Positions 1 through 5,496 are shown, counted from the first letter of the stretch. The stretch is 5,496 nucleotides of DNA from Polyangiaceae bacterium (GCA_025936205.1 JAICTU010000560.1:1-5496); one strand, 5' to 3'. Translations and numbers: made by a program. The notes: generated by a model not told the origin, from the letters alone.

Positions 1-1
1 C

Positions 2-754
2 GGCGAGCACCTGGGGCTGCCGTTCATGGTGATGGAGTACGTGGACGGCGTATCCTGCGCCAAGATCTTGCGCGCGGTGGCTGCTCGCGGGGAGCGCTTC
101 CCGGAGGCGGCGGCGCTCACCATCTGCGCAGAGGTGCTGAAGGGGCTCGTGCACGCGCATGCCGCGTGTGACGAGCAGGGCAACTCGCTCGGCATCGTGC
201 ATCGCGACGTTTCACCCGGCAATATCCTGATCAGCCGCACGGGCCGCGTGAAGCTCGCCGACTTCGGCATCGCGCGCAGCACGCAGATCGAGCATCACAC
301 CGATCCCGGACAGGTCAAAGGCAAGTTCGGCTACATGTCTCCCGAGCAAGTGATGGGAGACGAGCAACTCGACGGACGCAGCGATGTGTTCTCGCTGGGC
401 GTCGTGATGACCGAGATGCTGCTCGGGCGCCGTCTGTTCTCGGGCAAGGGAGAGTTCGAGGTGCTCACTCGCATGTACGAGGCGGACATCGCGGTGCTCT
501 ATCAAGAGGCTTCACGGCTCAGCCCTGCCCTGCTGCCCCTGCTCGAGAAGGCACTGCAGCGCGATCGCAACCGGCGTTTCGCCAGCGCGGCCGAGTTCCT
601 CGCAGCCCTGCAGCAGGCAGGGAACGACCTGCAGCTCACGCTCGACGACCGCGGGCTCGTGCCCTGGCTGTTCCAGCTGGGCGTGATGCCTTCGCAGAGC
701 GGTTACTACGCGCTGCAGCTCGAGCCACTGGAGGAGCAGCGCGAAAAGGGCTGA
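2..754 (+). CDS. Serine/threonine protein kinase, C-terminal part (5' end outside the window)
   Basis: This is a Hanks-type Ser/Thr kinase that transfers the ATP gamma-phosphate to protein Ser/Thr. The reading frame is open from base 2, giving 250 residues. The ATG at base 26 is internal: it falls in the hinge segment after beta-strand 5 (FMVMEYVDG), so it should not be taken as the start. The glycine-rich loop, the beta-3 Lys and the alpha-C Glu lie upstream, outside the window. What is visible, numbered from base 2: catalytic loop HRDVSPGN (about 67-74) with catalytic Asp69 and Asn74; DFG at 87-89; activation segment ending in GYMSPEQ (about 110-116); subdomain IX DGRSDVFSLGVV; and the closing RRFASAAEFL segment. 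The kinase-active residues in view are all intact. About 45 residues follow the domain with no membrane-spanning helix and no PASTA or TPR repeat, so this end is probably cytoplasmic. The substrate is unknown. It converges on the hydrolase gene. Confidence 0.93.
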   Translation, partial: GEHLGLPFMVMEYVDGVSCAKILRAVAARGERFPEAAALTICAEVLKGLVHAHAACDEQGNSLGIVHRDVSPGNILISRTGRVKLADFGIARSTQIEHHTDPGQVKGKFGYMSPEQVMGDEQLDGRSDVFSLGVVMTEMLLGRRLFSGKGEFEVLTRMYEADIAVLYQEASRLSPALLPLLEKALQRDRNRRFASAAEFLAALQQAGNDLQLTLDDRGLVPWLFQLGVMPSQSGYYALQLEPLEEQREKG

Positions 755-765
755 CACGCCGTATT

Positions 766-779
766 GCCAGGAGCCTGGC
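766..779. terminator. Palindrome between convergent genes, possible bidirectional terminator
   Basis: GCCAGG-AG-CCTGGC is a perfect 6-bp inverted repeat with a 2-nt centre; in RNA, 5 bp with a 4-nt loop is more likely. It sits in the 24-bp gap between the kinase stop (752-754) and the hydrolase stop (779-781 on the minus strand), and its last base is part of the hydrolase stop codon. The position suits a shared terminator. There is no T-tract on either side, so it is not a canonical intrinsic terminator. Confidence 0.3.
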
Positions 780-1963
780 TAGGGAGCGGGCTGGCCGCGC
801 AGCACGCGGCTGTGGAACAGCAGCATCTCGAGGGCACCCGGGCCGCGATTGAACTGGTAGCTGTGCGTGCCGACCACCTGCGCAAAGCCATGTGCCACGC
901 CTCGCTCGCTGAGCGCGGCGGAGAGCGCCTGATTCTGACTGCGGAAATAGTCTTCGTCGCTGGTCAGCAGGCGCAAGGCTAGGCGGGGGTTCTGCGCCAG
1001 TGCCCGCGCACCGAGATCGGCGAAGCGCTGGACTTCGCCCGCGTCCAGCGCCGCCTGCAGGGCTCCGACGCTGCCGAAGGCGAGCGGTCGCGCAAATCCG
1101 ACCAGCAGCGAGGCGCGTCCTCCCAGACTCACGCCGTCGATTCCGGTCGACGCGGCCGTGCCCAGCGCCGGCGTCTTCGCGTACACGCGCGGCAGCAGCG
1201 TGTCCGCGACGAAATCCGCGAGCGCCGTGCCCGCGGCCCAGGCGGCGTCCCGCTGCAACACGTCGGGCAAGTAGGGACACACGACGATCAGGCCCCCGTA
1301 CGGCTGCGCACGCAGCGCGGCATTGATCTGCTCCAGGCGAGCAGCGTTCACGTACGTCTCAAAATCGGCGGGCACGAGCGGCGGGTGCTCCAGGCGCTCG
1401 CTGGCGCGCGACAGGAGGTAGTCGTCGAGCCAGCCGCGAGCCCCCCGGCGGCTGCCCTTCAAGCTCTCGCCACGGCCGTGGAAAGCGACCAGCACTGGAA
1501 AGCGCGTTTCGACGGACGGCGCAGCGGGTACCGAAATCACGACGTCGGTGGGCCCGAAGGGTGCCTGTTCAAAACGCCAGATGAGCTCGAGCGCAGGCAG
1601 CCCGGCGTTCTTTTCTTCCTTCTCCAGTGTGTTTGCCGCCGCGTTTCCGGCGGAAGTTCCGCCGTCGGCTCCATATTTTGACGGGCCAGGAACGGGTTTG
1701 CCGCCGGAATCGGCGTGAGCCGCACGCTGCGAGTCGATGGCGACGGCAAGAGTGCGCGGCGCGCGCTCGCAGCTCGAGCATGCCATGGTCAGCGAGAGCA
1801 GAAGCGCTCTGACCCCACGGAATTTCCAGCCTCGACGAGCCGCTCGAACGCTGGCCCACCAGCCAGCTGCTGTACCGTCGAGGGGCGGGTTGTCCCCGCG
1901 GGAGTAGCGGTGCGTGGACAAACGAGGCGCCTGCGCCGATAGTATCGCCGGGCCGGATTTCAC
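779..1963 (-). CDS. Putative secreted or lipoprotein alpha/beta-hydrolase (esterase-like)
   Basis: This 394-residue protein carries the core signatures of a serine alpha/beta-hydrolase. A beta-strand leads into HGRG at 162-165 (FPVLVAFHGRGE), the usual oxyanion-hole position. The nucleophile elbow is GVSLGG, with Ser279 as the candidate nucleophile. A strand ends in LLTSDEDYF, with Asp336 or Asp338 as the candidate acid. GTHSYQFNRGPGA supplies the candidate His367. The region up to about residue 120 is low-complexity and probably a linker after export. A hydrophobic stretch ALLLSLTMACSSC (53-65) looks like a lipoprotein signal with Cys62 (T-M-A-C) as a relaxed lipobox; ARRGWKF (42-48) just before it resembles a twin-arginine signal. 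The start is uncertain: the frame is closed by a TAA at 1964-1966, so the GTG at 1963 is the first possible start, and the only other common start codon before the hydrophobic stretch is TTG at 1921. Both leave an unusually long n-region, and neither has a clear Shine-Dalgarno sequence. The substrate cannot be told; an esterase or a related acyl hydrolase is the safest call. Confidence 0.8.
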   Translation of the reverse strand: MKSGPAILSAQAPRLSTHRYSRGDNPPLDGTAAGWWASVRAARRGWKFRGVRALLLSLTMACSSCERAPRTLAVAIDSQRAAHADSGGKPVPGPSKYGADGGTSAGNAAANTLEKEEKNAGLPALELIWRFEQAPFGPTDVVISVPAAPSVETRFPVLVAFHGRGESLKGSRRGARGWLDDYLLSRASERLEHPPLVPADFETYVNAARLEQINAALRAQPYGGLIVVCPYLPDVLQRDAAWAAGTALADFVADTLLPRVYAKTPALGTAASTGIDGVSLGGRASLLVGFARPLAFGSVGALQAALDAGEVQRFADLGARALAQNPRLALRLLTSDEDYFRSQNQALSAALSERGVAHGFAQVVGTHSYQFNRGPGALEMLLFHSRVLRGQPAP

Positions 1964-1974
1964 TTACCAATCCG
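1954..1974. promoter_or_regulatory. Inverted repeat over the hydrolase start, in the divergent intergenic region
   Basis: CGGATT at 1954-1959 and AATCCG at 1969-1974 form a perfect 6-bp inverted repeat separated by 9 bp (21 bp overall). It covers the candidate GTG start of the minus-strand hydrolase and lies about 85 bp upstream of the divergent plus-strand gene. The size and symmetry suit a dimeric regulator site, but a short repeat like this can also arise by chance. I found no convincing -35/-10 pair for either gene in 1964-2058. Confidence 0.25.
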
Positions 1975-2032
1975 CCATAGCGTCAGACCTCAACGTAGAT
2001 CCAGCCGCTCTTCCGCGCAAACCCCCCGCTTC

Positions 2033-2036
2033 GGAG
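2033..2036 (+). promoter_or_regulatory. Weak ribosome binding site that bears on the start of the next gene
   Basis: GGAG lies 10 nt before a TTG (2047) and 22 nt before the ATG (2059) of the same frame. The spacing favours TTG, while codon type and signal-peptide shape (MKLPP start) favour ATG. The two products differ by only four residues and both keep the signal peptide. Confidence 0.3.
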
Positions 2037-2058
2037 CGCCCCGCGTTTGAACGTACCT

Positions 2059-3849
2059 ATGAAACTTCCCCCGGCTGCCAGCGCCTCCCTGTTTCGCCTC
2101 TTCTTACTGCTAGTGCTCTCCTTCGTCTCGCTGGACGCCCGCGCGGCGGCCATGAACGATGCCAAGGCCAACAAGCAGATCGACGACGCCATCAATAACC
2201 ACTACGCGAGCGCGGACATCGACAAGGCCGAGAAGAAGCTGATGGAGGTCATCAAGGCCTGCGGCTCCAAGTGCTCGCCGACGGTCACGGCGCGTGCCTG
2301 GATGTACGTGGGCATCGTGCGCGGCAGCGGCAGGGATGATGCGGCCGCCGCCGCGGAGGCGTTCAAGACAGCCAAGGCGGCCGATCCCAACGTGAAGCTC
2401 GACGACTTGTTCGCGACGGATCTGGTCAAGCGCGTCTTCGAGCAAGCCGCGGGGCCCACGCCGGCAACGGCAGCCGCCCCCATGCCGCTGATGGAGGACA
2501 TCAAGAGCCGCGGCGCCCTGCCGGAAGAAGTGACCTCGATCACCTGCTCGCTGCAAGTGACCGAGATTGAGACCCAGCGTCCCATCCCCCTCGCCTGCCG
2601 TACGGCGCCGGGGGCCAACAGCGTCGTGCTCGCGTTCCCGCCCCACATCACGACCCCCAGGCACCCGCAGCCCCAGACCAAGCAGGGGCAGGACTGGGTC
2701 GGTGAGGTGCCGTGCACCGACACCGCGCAGATCGGTGTGCTGCAGTATCGCCTGCAAGCTCTGGACGCGCAGGGCAAGCAGGTCGACGGCCTCGGCACCG
2801 AGCAAGATCCGCTGGAGCTCAACCTCGTCGAGACCACCCAGGCTGCTCCCCCTTCGCTGCCGAATCAACCAGCGCCCGCCACCTGCCGGCCCCCCAAGAA
2901 GGTGGAGGCGGCGGGTCCCAAGCTCGGCAGCTATGGCGATGCCTGTAACGATGCTGCTCAGTGCCAGGGCGGCCTCAGTTGCATCGCGGGCAAGTGCGCG
3001 GCGGACGTGCGTTGCGAGAGCGACTCGGAGTGCGTCTCCGGCAGCTGCGTGGACAATATGTGCGTCAGCGGTCGGGAAGACTGCGAAGGCGGAGACTGCC
3101 CGAAGGAGAACCGCGCGCCCATGAACTGGTTCGGGCTGCAAGGCGGCCTGGACTTCGCGATGATGAGCGGGAACCAGGTTTGCGGGCGCGACGCCGACGT
3201 GTCCTACAGCTGCTTCGAGGACGGCAACCCCTACCGCGGCGTGCCCAACCAGAACTTCGCCGGCAACATCGACGGCGGCTTCAAGACCGCCACGACACGC
3301 GTGATGTTGAGCTATGAGCGCGCCCTCAGCGGCCTGTTCAGCCTCGAGGGGCGCTTCGGCTTCGCCTTCAACGGCGGTCCCGAGTCGTCCAAGAGCGAGG
3401 GCGGGGACAGCTCGAAGTTCGTGCCCTTTCACGCCGAGCTGCGCGCCAAGCTGTACTTCACCCGCGTCTACCGCAGCGACGGCCGCGGTCTGAAGGGTCC
3501 CAGCGGGTTTTTCATGGCGGGCGGCGGCGTGGCCCAGGTGGATCCGCACGTTTCGGTGCCCGTCGCCGAGTGCCGCCAGACCGGTCTCAACACCGCCTTC
3601 GTGCCCGGCGCGCCCAACGAGATCACGCAGGCGGAAGACCTGTGCGCGCGCAGCGACAACCGCGCGCTGGCGGTGAAAGACGTGGATGTCTACCAGCGCC
3701 TGGGCCGCGGCTTCGCCACCGCAGGTGTGGGCTTCCGCTACGGCATCGGCAAGCACGTCGCGGCGATCGCCGCCGTGAACACGCAGTTCCTGCTGCCGTC
3801 GTTCGGCATCACGTTGAGTCCATCGCTCGGCGTGTCAGCAGGCTTTTAG
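2059..3849 (+). CDS. Exported hybrid protein: TPR-like region, Cys-rich module and C-terminal outer-membrane beta-barrel
   Basis: This 596-residue protein is numbered from the ATG; a TTG at 2047 would add four residues. A signal peptide (LFRLFLLLVLSFVSL core, cleavage near ARA-AA, about residue 29-31) directs export. Residues about 35-132 are Ala-, Lys- and Asp-rich helices resembling one or two TPR-like units. Residues about 150-260 look like a beta-sandwich with a WVGEVPC motif followed by LQYRLQALDAQG, a pattern I associate with myxobacterial envelope proteins. A Pro-rich linker follows. Ten cysteines in 52 residues (296-347) form a compact module. Residues about 355-596 alternate polar and hydrophobic residues, are rich in Gly and aromatics, and end GVSAGF; the terminal Phe is typical of BamA-inserted outer-membrane barrels. 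The protein has 20 cysteines in all, including pairs 375/385 and 505/529 that probably fall in barrel loops, so oxidative folding in the periplasm is likely. The barrel looks like 8-10 strands, a scaffold or adhesin size rather than a general porin. The function is unknown; no named family is recognised. Confidence 0.85.
   Translation: MKLPPAASASLFRLFLLLVLSFVSLDARAAAMNDAKANKQIDDAINNHYASADIDKAEKKLMEVIKACGSKCSPTVTARAWMYVGIVRGSGRDDAAAAAEAFKTAKAADPNVKLDDLFATDLVKRVFEQAAGPTPATAAAPMPLMEDIKSRGALPEEVTSITCSLQVTEIETQRPIPLACRTAPGANSVVLAFPPHITTPRHPQPQTKQGQDWVGEVPCTDTAQIGVLQYRLQALDAQGKQVDGLGTEQDPLELNLVETTQAAPPSLPNQPAPATCRPPKKVEAAGPKLGSYGDACNDAAQCQGGLSCIAGKCAADVRCESDSECVSGSCVDNMCVSGREDCEGGDCPKENRAPMNWFGLQGGLDFAMMSGNQVCGRDADVSYSCFEDGNPYRGVPNQNFAGNIDGGFKTATTRVMLSYERALSGLFSLEGRFGFAFNGGPESSKSEGGDSSKFVPFHAELRAKLYFTRVYRSDGRGLKGPSGFFMAGGGVAQVDPHVSVPVAECRQTGLNTAFVPGAPNEITQAEDLCARSDNRALAVKDVDVYQRLGRGFATAGVGFRYGIGKHVAAIAAVNTQFLLPSFGITLSPSLGVSAGF
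2944..3099 (+). other. Coding segment for the ten-cysteine module with an internal repeat
   Basis: The encoded cysteines are at residues 296, 302, 308, 313, 319, 325, 330, 335, 342 and 347 (ATG numbering). The first eight make two similar units: C-x5-C-x5-C-x4-C, then C-x5-C-x4-C-x4-C. This suggests duplication of a four-Cys, two-disulphide motif, followed by a C-x4-C tail. The spacing resembles small extracellular disulphide modules such as EB or Dickkopf-like segments; homology is not claimed. Confidence 0.7.
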
Positions 3850-3869
3850 CGCACTCACCCGCCAATTTT

Positions 3870-3884
3870 TCGGGGGCACCCCGA
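3870..3884 (+). terminator. Weak hairpin 20 bp after the barrel gene, possible terminator
   Basis: TCGGGG-GCA-CCCCGA forms a 6-bp, GC-rich stem with a 3-nt loop. A T5 run precedes the stem instead of following it, so it lacks the U-tract of an intrinsic terminator. It may still help end or stabilise the upstream transcript. Confidence 0.25.
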
Positions 3885-3952
3885 CCCCTCGCCTCCTCCT
3901 GTTTCCGGGCCGCGTCGCCTGGACGCCGAGCGTCTGTTCGATATGACGCCTC

Positions 3953-3972
3953 GCAGCGTCCAGCTGCGTCCA
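3953..3972 (+). repeat. Tandem 10-bp repeat upstream of the porin gene, candidate operator
   Basis: GCAGCGTCCA (3953-3962) is followed directly by GCTGCGTCCA (3963-3972), nine of ten bases identical and exactly one helical turn apart. A weaker copy, TCAGCGTTGA (3976-3985), matches the first at seven of ten. The core GCGTCCA also occurs inverted at 3920-3926 (TGGACGC). Overall the pentamer GCGTC or its complement occurs seven times in 3912-3992, far more than base composition would give. The inverted copy also takes part in a small hairpin (3921-3935, GGACGC/GCGTCT). Placed just before a possible promoter, this looks like a regulator binding array. Confidence 0.45.
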
Positions 3973-3981
3973 CTGTCAGCG

Positions 3982-4011
3982 TTGACTGACGCTCGCACTG
4001 AAGCGTGAATT
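3982..4011 (+). promoter_or_regulatory. Possible housekeeping-type promoter for the porin gene
   Basis: TTGACT (3982-3987) matches five of six bases of the -35 consensus. The best -10 candidates are poor: GTGAAT (4005-4010, 17-bp spacer) and TGAATT (4006-4011, 18-bp spacer), each three of six. A real start near 4018 would give a leader of about 100 nt. The match in the -35 box and the location after the repeats are the only support. Confidence 0.3.
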
Positions 4012-4016
4012 CTTTG

Positions 4017-4026
4017 CTGGCGCCAG
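4017..4026. repeat. Perfect 10-bp palindrome in the porin upstream region
   Basis: CTGGCGCCAG is fully self-complementary. It would overlap the transcription start if the proposed promoter is right, so it could be an operator. A palindrome of this length may also be chance in GC-rich DNA. Confidence 0.25.
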
Positions 4027-4032
4027 TGGACT

Positions 4033-4051
4033 CGCAACTCATCGAGTTGTG
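4033..4051 (+). promoter_or_regulatory. Stem-loop in the porin leader
   Basis: CGCAACTC-ATC-GAGTTGTG folds into an 8-bp stem with one G.U pair and a 3-nt loop. It ends 57 nt before the ribosome binding site and has no U-tract after it, so it is not a terminator. A 5' stabilising hairpin, as seen in leaders of some abundant outer-membrane protein mRNAs, is one possibility. Confidence 0.35.
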
Positions 4052-4108
4052 GCTGCTATCCGTGCGCGCACGGCAGCGCCGCGAAACACAACACGCTCAG
4101 CGAAATGT

Positions 4109-4114
4109 GGAGGA
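4109..4114 (+). promoter_or_regulatory. Strong Shine-Dalgarno sequence that sets the porin start
   Basis: GGAGGA stands 5 nt before the ATG at 4120, an optimal spacing. It overlaps the upstream in-frame ATG at 4105, which rules that codon out as the main start. It also argues against the downstream ATG at 4210, which has no such site nearby. Confidence 0.8.
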
Positions 4115-4119
4115 AACAA

Positions 4120-5460
4120 ATGCAAGGGCATCGTCTGAGGAGTCTCGCAACAGCCAGCTCGCTCTGTGAGCCAGCGTTCGCGCAGGCAGAGGCTCCCGCT
4201 GAAATATCCATGACACCCAGCACACCAGACACGCGCAACAGCGCCCCGGACCAGCGAGGTTGCAGGCTGCGCTCGCTCGCGTCGCTCGGGGCTGCGGGGG
4301 TGTTGCTGAGCAGCGCGGCTGGAGCTGGAGCGCAGGACAGCTCGTCGCAGCCGGCGGTCGGCGGCTCCGTGAACGCTTCGGCGACCGTCCAGACCGCTCC
4401 GGTCACGGTCAGCGGCACCAAGAGAGAGACGGCTCCGCTGCCCTCCACCTCGCTGACTTCGCTCGACGCGAAGCTGGATATCGGCGTCGGGCTGCGCACG
4501 GAGTTCGTGTTCGATCCGGATGAGCCGGAGCCCAACGATGCTCCCGTCTATGCCGTGAATTACGATCTGCGCCCGTACATCTCGGGCCAGGTCAACCGTT
4601 ATATCAAGTTCGAAGGCAACCTCGACTCCGAGGCGACGAACAACATCCGCGTGCTGGACGCGCTGTTGAAGTTCGAGTTCAGCGACTACGCCAACATCTG
4701 GGTCGGGCACTTCCTGCCGCCCTCCGACCGCGCCAACCTGAGCGGGCCCTATTACCGCAACACCTGGTCCGGCACCGGCGGCGTCAATGCCTACCCCGCG
4801 GAGTTTGCGGGCCGCGACGATGGCCTCGCGTACTGGGGCCAGTACGCGGGTGGCGTCGTGAAATGGCAGCTCGGCTTTTTCAACATGGGCAACGGGGGCA
4901 CGCCGGATCCACGGTTCGCGGGGCGCGTGACCGTGAACCTCTTCGATCCCGAGCCCGGCTACTACAACAGCAGCACCTACTACGGGACCAAGGACATCCT
5001 GGCTTTTGGAGCAGCGTTGCAGCATGAGCCTGCGCCGCAGGGCGCTGATGATGACGCGGCCAACACCATGTGGAGCCTGGACGCGCTCTGGGAGAAGAAC
5101 TTCGGGGGGATCGGCACGGTGGACGTCGAAGGCGCGTTCTACGACTTCGACGGCCGAGACGAAGGGAAGAGCTTGTTCTTGCTCGGCAGCTTCCTGTTTC
5201 CCGAAAAGATCGGCATCGGCCAGTTTCAGCCCGTGCTGCAGCTGCAGTATCTGACGTGGAACGCCGGAGACTCGCGCAATGGCGAGACAGCGCCGGATGA
5301 TTCGTCGCTGCTGAGCATCGATGCCGGGCTGCAATACATCATCAACGGACACAACGCGCGGCTTGCCGCGACGCTCCGTTACAACTCGCAGTCTGTCGGC
5401 GATGCGAATGCTGACACCGACACGGTGATCGTTCTCGGCGCGCAAATTCAAGCTTTCTGA
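4120..5460 (+). CDS. OprO/OprP-like outer-membrane porin
   Basis: This 446-residue protein is an outer-membrane beta-barrel channel of the OprO/OprP (phosphate-selective porin) superfamily. Numbered from the ATG at 4120, the export signal is CRLRSLASLGAAGVLLSSAAGAGA (48-71, cut before Gln72), preceded by an odd extension. A variable Ser/Thr/Ala-rich stretch follows, then from about residue 115 alternating amphipathic strands: LDIGVGLRTEFVF, RPYISGQVNRYIKFEGNLD, VLDALLKFEFSDYANIWVGHFLPPSDRANLSGPYYRNT. The last two are the recognisable part, matching the family's strand 3-5 area with the GHFLPPSDR-type turn. The chain ends IQAF, with the terminal Phe expected of barrels folded by the BAM complex. 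The mature length (about 375) is close to that of the family. It is strongly acidic (about 46 Asp+Glu against 23 Lys+Arg), so phosphate selectivity should not be assumed; the substrate is unknown. It is probably transcribed from its own promoter in the 270-bp gap upstream. Confidence 0.85.
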   Translation: MQGHRLRSLATASSLCEPAFAQAEAPAEISMTPSTPDTRNSAPDQRGCRLRSLASLGAAGVLLSSAAGAGAQDSSSQPAVGGSVNASATVQTAPVTVSGTKRETAPLPSTSLTSLDAKLDIGVGLRTEFVFDPDEPEPNDAPVYAVNYDLRPYISGQVNRYIKFEGNLDSEATNNIRVLDALLKFEFSDYANIWVGHFLPPSDRANLSGPYYRNTWSGTGGVNAYPAEFAGRDDGLAYWGQYAGGVVKWQLGFFNMGNGGTPDPRFAGRVTVNLFDPEPGYYNSSTYYGTKDILAFGAALQHEPAPQGADDDAANTMWSLDALWEKNFGGIGTVDVEGAFYDFDGRDEGKSLFLLGSFLFPEKIGIGQFQPVLQLQYLTWNAGDSRNGETAPDDSSLLSIDAGLQYIINGHNARLAATLRYNSQSVGDANADTDTVIVLGAQIQAF

Positions 5461-5496
5461 CTTCTTCCCGAAACGCGCCGCATTCACACAATGGAG

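Noticed and set aside
26..28. ATG at 26 as the kinase start
   Set aside because: The frame is open upstream and this Met falls in the hinge of the kinase fold; starting here would remove the whole ATP-binding N-lobe.
636..1280. Minus-strand open frame of 214 codons over the kinase end and the hydrolase
   Set aside because: Its translation is dominated by Arg and Ala, as expected of a shifted frame, while the overlapping hydrolase frame carries the nucleophile elbow and the candidate His.
1964..2046. Sigma-70 promoters in the divergent region (for example TTGAGG on the minus strand with a 17-bp spacer)
   Set aside because: The matching -10 hexamers are very poor (TTGGTA), so the call would be guesswork.
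2110..3756. Long open frame of 548 codons on the minus strand, antisense to the barrel gene
   Set aside because: It is rich in His, Ala, Arg and Gly with no domain or signal, and it lies opposite a gene with a clear signal peptide, Cys module and barrel end. Long antisense frames are normal in GC-rich coding DNA.
4051..4065. Sigma-54-type GG/GC promoter in the porin leader
   Set aside because: GG and GC are 11 bp apart instead of the required 10, and the flanking consensus is missing.
4039..5487. Long open frame of 482 codons on the minus strand, antisense to the porin gene
   Set aside because: Its composition is Arg/Val/Ala-heavy with no recognisable motif. The plus strand has a strong Shine-Dalgarno sequence and a clear porin sequence.
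5491..5496. ATG at the window end as the start of another gene
   Set aside because: Only two codons are visible and no Shine-Dalgarno sequence stands before it.

Overview
The window is GC-rich DNA with bacterial gene organisation. It probably comes from a myxobacterium or close relative (Myxococcota, formerly Deltaproteobacteria). This rests on a soluble Ser/Thr protein kinase with the HRDVSPGN catalytic loop common in that group, large multidomain secreted proteins with Cys-rich modules, and diderm outer-membrane barrels ending in Phe. The assignment is inference from gene style; no rRNA or other marker gene is present.

Layout: (1) 2-754, + strand: the C-terminal part of a Ser/Thr protein kinase whose N-lobe lies outside the window. 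(2) 766-779: a short palindrome between two convergent genes. (3) 779-1963, - strand: a probably secreted or lipid-anchored alpha/beta-hydrolase (esterase-like) with an uncertain start. (4) 1964-2058: a short divergent intergenic region; an inverted repeat overlaps the hydrolase start. (5) 2059-3849, + strand: a four-part envelope protein with a signal peptide, a TPR-like helical region, a probable beta-sandwich region, a compact module of ten cysteines and a C-terminal outer-membrane beta-barrel. (6) 3850-4119: about 270 bases without a gene, holding a weak hairpin, a tandem 10-bp repeat with related copies, a possible promoter, a palindrome and a leader hairpin. (7) 4120-5460, + strand: an OprO/OprP-like porin with a strong ribosome binding site. 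(8) 5461-5496: 36 bases with nothing callable; an ATG at 5491 could begin another gene but only two codons are visible.

Three of the four genes encode envelope proteins: a secreted hydrolase, a surface-barrel hybrid and a porin. No operon ties them together: the hydrolase and the hybrid barrel are divergent, and the porin has its own leader. I see no mobile element, CRISPR array, tRNA or rRNA. I also see no clear new multi-gene system. The items most worth following are the domain architecture of the Cys-rich barrel protein, the phased repeats upstream of the porin, and the strongly acidic composition of a porin whose best-known relatives are anion-selective.
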